From Microtetraspora fusca (GTDB taxonomy: Bacteria; Actinomycetota; Actinomycetes; Streptosporangiales; Streptosporangiaceae), in NCBI RefSeq assembly GCF_001570365.1, contig NZ_BBYK01000051.1, forward strand, positions 62,001 to 126,000: a DNA stretch of 64,000 nucleotides. Direction: 5' to 3'. The notes beneath the pieces are model-generated. The model was not told where the DNA came from. It made no database searches and worked only from the letters and a program-made list of their open reading frames with translations. The translations under genes and the position numbers were made by a program. This document shows positions 53,744 to 61,851 of the stretch, piece after piece. Each line of letters begins with the position of its first letter. Positions within the stretch are counted from its first letter, which is position 1.

Positions 53744-55429
53744 ATGGACGCGACGAAAGCGATCATCGATACCGTCGACCGGCTGCGGCAGCGCCGCACC
53801 GCACCGCTGGTCCTCGAACTCGACCTGACGGAGGGCCTCACCGAGGGGCCGCCGGTCGACCCGCTGGGCGCGATCCTGTCCATGCGCAAGGCGCGGCTGG
53901 CCGACGTGCTCTCCGGGCTCAAGCGGGCCCGCCAGGACCCACGGGTACGCGCGGTCATCGTCAAGGTCGGCGGACACCCGCTCGGGCTGGCCATGGTCCA
54001 GGAGCTGCGGACCGCCCTCCTCCACCTCCGCGCCGCGGGGAAGCTGACCGTCGCGTTCGCCGAGACCTTCGGGGAGTTCGCCGCCGGCACCGTGCCGTAC
54101 TACCTGGCCAGCGCGTGCGAGCGGGTCTACCTGCAGCCGTCCGGCGACCTCGGGCTGACGGGCATCTCGCTGGAGCAGCGGTTCGTACGGGACGCGCTGG
54201 CCAAGGCCGGCGTGGAGTACCAGCTCGGCCAGCGGTACGAGTACAAGACCGCGGCCAACATGTTCACCGAGAACCACATGACCGACGCGCACCGCGAGTC
54301 CGTGACCCGGATCGCCGAGTCGGTGACCGAGCAGATCGTGAACGGCATCGCCGACGCGCGTTCCCTCACCCCCGAACGGGTCCGTGAGCTGATCGACCAG
54401 GGACCGTTCGTCGGCGCGGAGGCGCTGGAGGCGGGTCTCGTCGACGCCCTGAAATATCGGGACGAGGTGTACTCCGAGACGGTCGGGGACGCCCACCTGC
54501 TCTACGTCTCCCGGTACGCGAGGGGCCCGCTGCCCAAGAAGCTCCCGCACCCCGGCGAGCACGTCGTCGCCCTGGTCCACGGCCTCGGCGCGATCCGCCT
54601 GGGGCGCAGCGGCCGCTCCCCGCTCGGCGGCGGGGCATCGATGGGCTCCGACACGATCTGCGCCGCACTGCGCTCGGCCCGCCGGGACGACAGGGTGAAG
54701 GCGATCGTGTTCCGGGTGGACAGCCCCGGCGGGTCGTACGTCGCCTCGGACGCGATCTGGCGCGAGGTGGTGCTGGCGCGCAAGGCGGGCAAGCCGGTCG
54801 TCGTCTCGATGGGCGACCTCGCCGCCTCCGGCGGGTACTTCGTGTCGATGGCCGCCGACGTGATCGTGGCCCAGCCCGGCACGCTCACCGGCTCCATCGG
54901 GGTGTTCGGCGGCAAGCCGGTCGTCGGGGAGCTGCTGGGCAAGATCGGCGTGGTCACGGAGATGGTGGCCGAGGGGGCCAACGCCGGCATGTTCTCCCCC
55001 ACGCGCGAGTTCTCCGGGCAGCAGTGGGACCGGGTCAACGCCTGGCTCGACCGCATCTACGAGGACTTCGTGGGCAAGGTGGCGCAGGGACGCGGGCTGG
55101 ATCGGGACCGGGCGCACGAGCTGGCCAGGGGCCGTGTCTGGACCGGGGCCGACGCGCTGGAGAGCCGCCTGGTGGACGAGCTCGGCGGCCTGGAGGACGC
55201 CCTCGCCCTGGCCAGGAAGAAGGCCGGGCTCGCCGTGGACGCGCCGGTCAGGACATATCCGCGGATGCACCCCCTTGAGCGGTTGCGTCCGCCGGAGTCG
55301 AGCGAGGACCGGTCGGCCGCCGCCCGGATCCGCCTGGAGGCGTGGGGGCCGATGGCCCGCGTGGCCGCCGAGCTCGGCCTCCCGGCGTACGGCCCGCTCA
55401 TCCTCCCCGGCTGGTGGACCATCCGCTGA
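53744..55429 (+). CDS. sppA: Signal peptide peptidase SppA-type serine protease
   Basis: A 561-residue protease of family S49 with tandem N- and C-domains. The catalytic dyad of long SppA proteins is present: Lys168 in RYEYKTAANMF and Ser362 in GDLAASGGYFVSMAAD. VDSPGGSYVASDAIWREV and QPGTLTGSIGVFGGKPV are typical. There is no clear N-terminal membrane anchor, unlike E. coli SppA, so it may be a peripheral or cytoplasmic ring. TATGGT at 53732-53737 is exactly 6 bases before the ATG, implying a leaderless mRNA. The lysine-serine pair supports activity. Confidence 0.93.
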   Translation: MDATKAIIDTVDRLRQRRTAPLVLELDLTEGLTEGPPVDPLGAILSMRKARLADVLSGLKRARQDPRVRAVIVKVGGHPLGLAMVQELRTALLHLRAAGKLTVAFAETFGEFAAGTVPYYLASACERVYLQPSGDLGLTGISLEQRFVRDALAKAGVEYQLGQRYEYKTAANMFTENHMTDAHRESVTRIAESVTEQIVNGIADARSLTPERVRELIDQGPFVGAEALEAGLVDALKYRDEVYSETVGDAHLLYVSRYARGPLPKKLPHPGEHVVALVHGLGAIRLGRSGRSPLGGGASMGSDTICAALRSARRDDRVKAIVFRVDSPGGSYVASDAIWREVVLARKAGKPVVVSMGDLAASGGYFVSMAADVIVAQPGTLTGSIGVFGGKPVVGELLGKIGVVTEMVAEGANAGMFSPTREFSGQQWDRVNAWLDRIYEDFVGKVAQGRGLDRDRAHELARGRVWTGADALESRLVDELGGLEDALALARKKAGLAVDAPVRTYPRMHPLERLRPPESSEDRSAAARIRLEAWGPMARVAAELGLPAYGPLILPGWWTIR

Positions 55430-55443
55430 CGTTGCCGGGGCCG

Positions 55444-55468
55444 GGGCCGGGGTCGACGTCCCCGGCCC
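55444..55468. terminator. Bidirectional terminator hairpin
   Basis: GGGCCGGGG (55444-55452) pairs with CCCCGGCCC (55460-55468) around the 7-base loop TCGACGT. It starts 15 bases after the sppA stop and lies between convergent genes. Confidence 0.7.
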
Positions 55469-55518
55469 GACGACGAAGCCCCGGTCCGCTCCCCGTCGGA
55501 CCCAGGACGCCGACGGCG

Positions 55519-56763
55519 TCAGCCGTGGGGGATGGGCACCTCGACGAGGTCCAGGCCGTCCGGCACGGCGCCGGGGTACAGCCCGGACAGCATCGCGCCG
55601 ACCGTGTAGAGGTTCCAGGCGAGGGCGGGCTGCTTGACCGTGGGCGCGGCGAACATCTCCTCGACAGCGTCCTTCTGGACGACGTCCCAGAGGACGTCGC
55701 CGCCCAGCACGCCCTCGCGCAGGACCGCGGTCAGCCGCTCGCCGGGGCTGGTCCGCCAGTTCCAGCCGGCCACGCCCTTCTTCGGCGCCGGGGCGGGTGG
55801 CCGCCGCCGGGCGAGCAGGGACTCCCACCACGAGGGAGCGCGCTCGGTCCTGAACCGCCATTCGGCGCCCTCGATCGGTATCCGTCGCAATTGTGGGGCG
55901 AACATGCCGATGAGCTCGTGGACGACCTCCTCCGAGCGCCGCCACATCGGATCGAGCGCGAGCGCGGCGGCCACCACCCGGTTGTCGAGAAAGGGCTGCA
56001 CGGCGTCTCCCCTCCTCAGGGAGCCCGCGCGTGCCGCCGCATGCCACCTGCCCACCCGATAGGTGACGTACATGTGGTCGAGAGCCCGCGCCGGGTCGCC
56101 CGCGGCCCGCTCCTGCCAGGGCGCGGCGAGATCCCGGGCGTGCGCGTTGGCCTCCTTGGTGAAGAGGTGCTCGTCCTTCAGGAAGAAGGCGTCCACCCTG
56201 CGTCGCATCGCGTGGAGCGCGGGATTTCCCTGGCTGTAGAGGAACCCGCCGCGCAGGATCTCACCGCTCTGCCCGGACATGGTCAGCCTGGAGCTGTACG
56301 GCAGGTACTCGACGATGGTCTCGTAGGCGGAGGTCATGCCCTCACACGTGCGCAGCACCTCGAACGTACGGCGGAGCGGGTGCTCCACGAGCACCGCGTC
56401 CCGCTGCTCCGTGCGCTTCGGAGGGATCACCGTGTGCTCGACCCCGAGCTTCGCGGCGATCTGCCGCGCGATCATCACATCGGGATGATCGTCCAGACCG
56501 TTGGTCGTCACCCGGAACGGAACCTTGGCCGCGTGGAGCAGAGCCGCCATGAGCCGGCTGTCCCGTCCCCCGGTGAGCGCGAGATTCACCTGATCGGTGA
56601 GCGGCGCGGCCCCCGGAAATCGCTGCTCCACGGTGGCGACGGTGTCCGGCGGCACCGGGAAAAACTGGGCAACCAGGCTCTTCGCGTGTCGGACCACCTG
56701 GTCGAGGAGTCCCGGCGGAGCCGTGACCTTGCTCACCACGGCGAGGAAAACGCGCACTGCCAC
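55519..56763 (-). CDS. Asparagine-synthase-like PP-loop protein lacking the glutaminase half
   Basis: A 414-residue protein that begins inside the C-terminal half of the asparagine-synthetase-B family. The PP-loop is NLALTGGRDSRLMAALLHA (about 68-80), with LTMSGQSGEILRGGFLY and the C-terminal AVQPFLDNRVVAAALALDP. The N-terminal class II glutaminase domain (with Cys1) is missing, and upstream DNA shows no obvious remnant. GTG 56763 lacks a good ribosome site. It may be a decaying gene or a free-standing amidotransferase-like protein fed by ammonia. It lies next to a broken glyoxalase fragment, which favours decay. Confidence 0.7.
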   Translation of the reverse strand: MAVRVFLAVVSKVTAPPGLLDQVVRHAKSLVAQFFPVPPDTVATVEQRFPGAAPLTDQVNLALTGGRDSRLMAALLHAAKVPFRVTTNGLDDHPDVMIARQIAAKLGVEHTVIPPKRTEQRDAVLVEHPLRRTFEVLRTCEGMTSAYETIVEYLPYSSRLTMSGQSGEILRGGFLYSQGNPALHAMRRRVDAFFLKDEHLFTKEANAHARDLAAPWQERAAGDPARALDHMYVTYRVGRWHAAARAGSLRRGDAVQPFLDNRVVAAALALDPMWRRSEEVVHELIGMFAPQLRRIPIEGAEWRFRTERAPSWWESLLARRRPPAPAPKKGVAGWNWRTSPGERLTAVLREGVLGGDVLWDVVQKDAVEEMFAAPTVKQPALAWNLYTVGAMLSGLYPGAVPDGLDLVEVPIPHG

Positions 56764-56917
56764 CTCGCAGAATCAGATCTGAACGGTCCCCGGCGATGCG
56801 GACGGCCGGCCAGGCTGCACGAACCGGTACGGCGGCGCGCGATCGGGACCTCACATCTGTACTTGTCCTTCGACCGCCGATGCGTTCACGCCGCCGCCTG
56901 ACCGCGACAATCGACTC

Positions 56918-57120
56918 ATGCGCGGTTTTCACCGACCAGCCGAGTTCGAGCCGAAGGCGGCGCGGCCCACTCCAGGCAGCGCCGATCTGTGTTTCATCTC
57001 CGCCGACCCGCTGGAGGCCGTCATCGCGGAACTGGAGGAACACGGCGTCGAGGTCGAAGAGTGCCTGTGCCGCGGACCGACGCCACGGGCCGGATCTTCA
57101 GCGTCTTCCGGACGGCCCGT
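56918..57120 (+). pseudogene. Fragment of a VOC/glyoxalase family gene with a frameshift
   Basis: The first frame reads FEPKAARPTPGSADLCFISADPLEAVIAELEEHGVEVEE, the middle of a common actinobacterial VOC (glyoxalase/bleomycin-resistance fold) protein. At about 57061 a one-base shift is needed to continue with VPVPRTDATGRIFSVF, the next family block; the usual RDPDGNL end is then lost. The N-terminal half is also missing. It is therefore a remnant with at least one frameshift and deletions at both ends. The surrounding 56764-56917 and 57121-57228 hold no other recognisable gene. Confidence 0.75.
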
Positions 57121-57228
57121 CCCGGGACCGCCGGGCATCGGAAGCCCGGGCACCGAGGGACCGGAGACACGGTCGCCCGGCATGTCGCCATACGGCCCGA
57201 AGCCTCCGTGGCCGGGCCGGGCCGCCGA

Positions 57229-58521
57229 TCAGGCCCGGGTCGCCTCCGCCAACTCGTCGAGAGCGTGTCGTAGCAGCGGCGCCAGGCGCTCCGCATGGGT
57301 GACCGAGTCGTCGACGAGGAGCGACACGGACACGGTGTGCCCCAAGGCGAGGAACGCCACCATGGCGGGGACTCCCACGGGCAGGATGGGGATGCCGAAC
57401 ATCCCCCTGGCACCGGGCAGTTCGGTGTCGACGGCGCTGAGCATGGTCACGATGAGGCGGTTCCGGCTCCCCCATCTGGCGACGGACCTCGAGATCCGGA
57501 TCAAGGAATACGGGAGGAGGTCGAACAGCCGCTGCCGGCGGCGTGTCCGATCGACCCGATCATCATGGATCTGCGCCATGACACGGTTGAGGCGGCTCAG
57601 TGGTGAGGGATCGGAGCACGGCAACGTCACGGCGATCAGCCCCACACGGTTGCCGAGTGCCGAATGGTCCGGCTCGGCGAGGTTCACCGGGATCCACGTC
57701 GTCAGCCCGCGACGTCGTGGACGGATGAGGGACGGCTCCCAGTGGTGTGGCGCCCACGCGCGTAGCGCCCCCGAGAGCACGGCCAGGTTGATCTGGCCGA
57801 GGGTCGCCCCCGTGGCGGCCGCGATCTGTTGAACCAGCGCGCCGTCCAGGCTGGTGACGTACAGCCGCCGTCCGCGCCCGTACGGCGCGACTCGGTCGTG
57901 CCACCGCGCTCTGGGCGCGAGCAGCCGTAGGAGCTCGGGCATGGCGGCGGGCAACTGTGCGGCCATCCGGACAATGTGCGGAGGGTCCACGGAAACCGGC
58001 CGTGGCAGCGGCCTGCCGGTGAGCAGACCCTGAAAGATCGACATAATGCTGATGCCGTCGTGGAAGGCGTGGTGTGCGCGGTAGCACAGGATGTGCTCGT
58101 CGTCTCGGTGTCCGTGCAGGACCAGAACGCTCCACAGTGGATGATCAGGCGGCACGGGGCGGCGCAGGCCCTCGAGCACAGCCGTCGCCTCGTCGCATCC
58201 GGTGGGGAGGCGGTGGTAGTCGAGATGCCGGTCGAGCTGGAAGTCCCGGTCGGGCTCCCAACGCATGTCTCGTCCCCTGATGGCGGGCCGGTACGTCAAG
58301 GCGGGAGCGTGGTCGACCAGATGCCCGAGGAGCTGCCGCATGCCCGGCCTGCCCGGGGGCGGGCCGGGCATGCGGAGAGCGACGCCGATGTGCCACAGCG
58401 ACTCGTCGGGAGCGGTTCGGCTCTCCATCAGCATGGCGTGATCGATGCGGCCGGCCCGGATCGAACCCGCGGTATCCGGATCGGGCCGCTCCCGGGCGCC
58501 GAAGCGGTAGAGGATGCCCAT
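57229..58521 (-). CDS. WS/DGAT-type O-acyltransferase
   Basis: A 430-residue wax-ester synthase/diacylglycerol acyltransferase-like enzyme, which transfers acyl chains from CoA (or a carrier protein) to alcohols. The catalytic motif HHxxxDG is intact as HHAFHDG (150-156). The N-terminal DHAMLMESRTAPDESLWHIGVAL and central LRRPVPPDHPLWSVLVLHG blocks are typical, as are the C-terminal GNRVGLIAVTLP and VTMLSAVDTELPGARGMF. ATG 58521 follows GAGGAG. It is downstream of the SDR gene by 14 bases, so it is probably the last step of the lipid operon, perhaps releasing or esterifying the polyketide product. Confidence 0.92.
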   Translation of the reverse strand: MGILYRFGARERPDPDTAGSIRAGRIDHAMLMESRTAPDESLWHIGVALRMPGPPPGRPGMRQLLGHLVDHAPALTYRPAIRGRDMRWEPDRDFQLDRHLDYHRLPTGCDEATAVLEGLRRPVPPDHPLWSVLVLHGHRDDEHILCYRAHHAFHDGISIMSIFQGLLTGRPLPRPVSVDPPHIVRMAAQLPAAMPELLRLLAPRARWHDRVAPYGRGRRLYVTSLDGALVQQIAAATGATLGQINLAVLSGALRAWAPHHWEPSLIRPRRRGLTTWIPVNLAEPDHSALGNRVGLIAVTLPCSDPSPLSRLNRVMAQIHDDRVDRTRRRQRLFDLLPYSLIRISRSVARWGSRNRLIVTMLSAVDTELPGARGMFGIPILPVGVPAMVAFLALGHTVSVSLLVDDSVTHAERLAPLLRHALDELAEATRA

Positions 58522-58535
58522 CTCGTTGCTTCTCC

Positions 58536-59426
58536 TCAGGTGAGTCGCCGACCGCGCCCGCGTCGACGCGGCGCCCGATCCCGGTGATCGAGGTCGTCCG
58601 CCGCGGCCACCCCCGCGCGCCACGACTTTCCATGACGATCAGCGCTTTTGCCGTGATGGCGGGCGAGCGCGGCCGTGATGGGCGGGGCGACCCGACGCTG
58701 CGCGGCGATCGCGGGACCCGGCAGGGCCGCGCCCAGTGCCGCGGCCACGCGCAGCCACACCGGGGCCACGTCGATCTCGCCGAGATCACATCGGATGGCC
58801 TTCAAGGTGGCGCGCGCGACATCGCGCGCGGACCGGGTACCGATCCAGCGGGGCAGCGGCACCTCGGCGTCGGCGACCAGGCCGACGTCCCGGACGAAGC
58901 CGGGGAACACCGCCGAGACGCCCACGCCGAAGGGACGCAGGTCCTCGCGCAGCGCCTGGGCGAATCCGCGCAGCCCGAACTTGGTGGCGTTGTAGACAGA
59001 CGCCTGTCCGGAGGCGGCCTTGCCGCAGAGCGAGGAGACGAAGACCAGATGCCCGGACCCGCGTTCCGCCATCCGCTCGCCGATGAGCCTGCCCAGGACC
59101 ATCGGCGCCCGGAGGTTGACGTCCAGCGCGTGGTCTATCTCGGCTATCGAATAGTCGTGCAGAAAGCCGAACGCGGCGACCGCGGCGTTGGCGATGAAGA
59201 CGTCGACTTCACCGGCGCTCGCGACCAGCGGTGCGAGGGCGTCGCGGTCGCCCAGATCCGCCGGGACGGCCGTGCCGCCGATCTGCTCGGCCAGCGCCTC
59301 CAGCCGGTCGGCGCGGCGTCCGGTCACGATCACTTGGCCGCCGCACGCGGCCAGAGCCCGTGCCAGCTCTCGCCCGATGCCTCCGGTGGCCCCGGTCAAC
59401 AACACTCGCGCACCACGAACGTCCAT
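58536..59426 (-). CDS. Short-chain dehydrogenase/reductase
   Basis: A 296-residue SDR. It has the NAD(P) motif VLLTGATGGIGRELARALAA, an ANAAVAAFG block, SSLCGKAASGQASVYNATKFGLRGFAQALRED (catalytic Ser, Tyr, Lys), and PGFVRDVGL after the active site. The C-terminus is extended and Arg/Asp-rich. The substrate is unknown; fatty aldehyde, ketoacyl or sterol reduction are all possible. It is placed between the MMPL exporter and the acyltransferase, so it may reduce an acyl-derived group to the alcohol used by the acyltransferase. That is inference. Confidence 0.9.
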   Translation of the reverse strand: MDVRGARVLLTGATGGIGRELARALAACGGQVIVTGRRADRLEALAEQIGGTAVPADLGDRDALAPLVASAGEVDVFIANAAVAAFGFLHDYSIAEIDHALDVNLRAPMVLGRLIGERMAERGSGHLVFVSSLCGKAASGQASVYNATKFGLRGFAQALREDLRPFGVGVSAVFPGFVRDVGLVADAEVPLPRWIGTRSARDVARATLKAIRCDLGEIDVAPVWLRVAAALGAALPGPAIAAQRRVAPPITAALARHHGKSADRHGKSWRAGVAAADDLDHRDRAPRRRGRGRRLT

Positions 59427-59512
59427 CTCGGCCTTCTCTCCGAACCCGGCGAATGATCCTCGATGTGCTCCGACAGCACCGTACCGAAAGTGACTTTCTG
59501 AATACGGAGCGT

Positions 59513-61702
59513 TCAAGCAACTGGCTGCGCCGACGGGTCGGGGCGGAGCGGCGGCAGCAGGCGCGCCAGCGGACGGGGCAGCCACCAGTTGCAATGGCCG
59601 AGCAGCCGCATGAGCGCGGGGACCAGGATCATCCGGATGAGGGTGGCGTCGAGAGTGACGGCCACGGCGACGGCGAACCCCGTCTGCTGGAGGTCGCTGC
59701 GGCGGGTGAGCAACAGGCTGGCGAAGGTGAGGGCCATCACGGTGGCGGCCAGGGCGACCGGACGGGCCGTGTGCCGCAGCCCGTGGAGGACCGCGGCGGT
59801 GTTGTCGCCCGTACGCCGGTAGTGCTCGGAGATGCGGTGGACGAGGAAGACCTCGTAGTCGATGGACAGGCCGAACACGACGGTGCAGATCAGCAGCGGC
59901 ACCAGGAGGTTGACGTCGCCGGTCGGGCCCGTGTGCTGAAAGCACAGGGCGAGCAGGCCGAAGGTGGCGACGATGGAGAGCACGTTCATGGAGACGGCCT
60001 TCACCGCGATGAGCAGGCTGCGGAAGGTGATCAGAAGCAGGACGAAGGAGAGGGCCAGCACCAGCGCGATCGCCTGCCACAGACCGGCCAGGATCTGTTC
60101 GCTGAGGTCGGCGAGCAGCGCCGTGGGACCGGCGGCGAACGCCTGCTGACCAGGGGGCAGCAGGCGCGGAGCCGACGTGTAGATGTGCCGGAGCAGAGCC
60201 GCGGACGCCTCGCTGTCCGGCGGGTTGCGCTCAGCGAGGAGCACCACTGTCAGGTCACGCCCGTTGTCGAGGGTGGCGGCCTGGCCCACTCGGGGGTCGG
60301 CCTCCAGGGCGCCGACCAACTTGGCGGTGTCCACCGGACCGCTTCCGGTCGGATGGGGCAGGGCCAGACCGGTGACACCGGCCATCCCGTCGGCCTCCAT
60401 CTGGGCCAGTCCGCGGCCGCTCTGGGTGCCCGCCAGCGATGGGCGGTCGTAGTGCAACCCGAGCCGCATGTCCAGCGCCGGAAGGGCGGCCACCGCCAGC
60501 AGCGCCGCGACGGCGAGGGCGTAGCGGACCGGACGGTCCATCAGATGGCCGGCCAGGCGCAGCCAGGCCGGCGGCGTTCCGGTACGGCGCGCACGCCGCC
60601 AGGGGAGAATCATCCACTCCAGCCACGGGTCGAGCAGCCGGAGCAGCACCGGTGTAAGGCTCAACGCGGCCGCCGCCGTGACGAGAGTGGCCGACATAAC
60701 CGCCAGCGCGATGTGCCTGACCCACGGGGTGGGGACGGTGAACAGGACGGCGCCGGTGACCATGATGGCCATGGCACACCACGAGACGGTGCCGCCCGCC
60801 GTGGCCGTCGCCCGGATGGCCGCCGCGGTGGGCGAAAGGCCCTCGTCACGGCGGCACTGCCGGTAACGCAGCAGGATGAGCAGCGCGTAGTCCAGCCCGA
60901 TGCCCAGGCACACGGTGAGGGAGACGGTCAGCTGCGTCGAATCGACCTGAGTGATCATGCCGATCAGGGAGAGCACCCCGGCGCTCACCAGGATCGCTGC
61001 CCCCGCCACGAGCAGTGGGACGGCGGTGGATCCCACGGCTCCCAGCCCGAGGACGAGCACCAGGGCGACCAGGGGAACGGTGACGATCTTGAGCCGCTGC
61101 AGGTCGCGGAGATCACCATGGATCAGGTCGGCGAACACCGTGCTCGACCCGACGACCATGACGCTGATCTTCCCCTCGGACGCCTCGTCGGCGGCCCGGC
61201 GGGCCGCCGCGATCTGGACCGGCAGGCGTCGCTGGCGAGCCGACTCGTCGCCCATCACGCCGATGAGCACGTACGCGTGACGGGGGTCCTGGGTCTCCCC
61301 TGTGGGCAACGGCAGCATGCCGCCGACCTCCGGCAGGTCGGCGAGGGACCGTAGTGTCGCGGCCACGGCCTTCTGGTAGGCCGGCTCGGCGGCGAGCAGC
61401 GTGGCCGAGCCGAAGGCCAGAATCATCTGCTCGTCGCCGAAGTGCGGAAACCCCCTGCTGATCAGGCGTGTGGCGGCCGCCGATCTGGAGTCCGGCACCT
61501 CCAGTGGAGGTGGGCTCAACCGTTGCGCCAGGCCCGGCAGCAACGCGGCGGATGCCACGGCCATGAGAAGCCATGCCGCCATGACCAGGCGTCCATGCCG
61601 GACCAGAGCCGCACCCAGATGGCCGGACAGGCCTTGAGACGTTGCGGCGGATCCGTCGTCCGTCGGCCGAAGCCGGCGAGCGGGGCCGAGGCGCAGGAGC
61701 AT
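59513..61702 (-). CDS. MMPL family lipid exporter
   Basis: A 729-residue RND-superfamily transporter of the MmpL type. About 12 membrane helices lie in two halves, each with a large extracellular loop (residues about 40-190 and 410-530). Typical blocks are LGIGLDYALLILLRYRQ and VFGLSIDYEVFLVHRISEHYRRTGDN, whose charged residues form the proton relay. It is likely to export the lipid made by the adjacent PKS. ATG 61702 has AGAGGA upstream. An earlier ATG at 61855 overlaps the PKS stop as ATGA but would add 51 low-complexity residues; both remain possible. Confidence 0.92.
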   Translation of the reverse strand: MLLRLGPARRLRPTDDGSAATSQGLSGHLGAALVRHGRLVMAAWLLMAVASAALLPGLAQRLSPPPLEVPDSRSAAATRLISRGFPHFGDEQMILAFGSATLLAAEPAYQKAVAATLRSLADLPEVGGMLPLPTGETQDPRHAYVLIGVMGDESARQRRLPVQIAAARRAADEASEGKISVMVVGSSTVFADLIHGDLRDLQRLKIVTVPLVALVLVLGLGAVGSTAVPLLVAGAAILVSAGVLSLIGMITQVDSTQLTVSLTVCLGIGLDYALLILLRYRQCRRDEGLSPTAAAIRATATAGGTVSWCAMAIMVTGAVLFTVPTPWVRHIALAVMSATLVTAAAALSLTPVLLRLLDPWLEWMILPWRRARRTGTPPAWLRLAGHLMDRPVRYALAVAALLAVAALPALDMRLGLHYDRPSLAGTQSGRGLAQMEADGMAGVTGLALPHPTGSGPVDTAKLVGALEADPRVGQAATLDNGRDLTVVLLAERNPPDSEASAALLRHIYTSAPRLLPPGQQAFAAGPTALLADLSEQILAGLWQAIALVLALSFVLLLITFRSLLIAVKAVSMNVLSIVATFGLLALCFQHTGPTGDVNLLVPLLICTVVFGLSIDYEVFLVHRISEHYRRTGDNTAAVLHGLRHTARPVALAATVMALTFASLLLTRRSDLQQTGFAVAVAVTLDATLIRMILVPALMRLLGHCNWWLPRPLARLLPPLRPDPSAQPVA

Positions 61703-61851
61703 GTCGGTTCCTCTGTCGCGAGATCGAGGTCGGGCGCCGGGCGGCGCCGAGCCGCCGTACGGCGTCTCTCGGAGAGTTCCGCGAGGAACTCCGTGGGAGC
61801 TCTGCTGGGAGCCGGGAGGCCGACGGCGGGCAGGGCACGCCGCCGGCCCGG

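Noticed and set aside
53297-56047. A 916-codon minus-strand open frame opposite glgB and sppA
   Set aside because: The translation has no family resemblance and lies antisense to two clear enzymes; it is a GC-bias artefact.
59231-61354. A 707-codon plus-strand frame opposite the SDR and MMPL genes
   Set aside because: It is antisense to two genes with full catalytic or transport motifs, and there is no recognisable domain.
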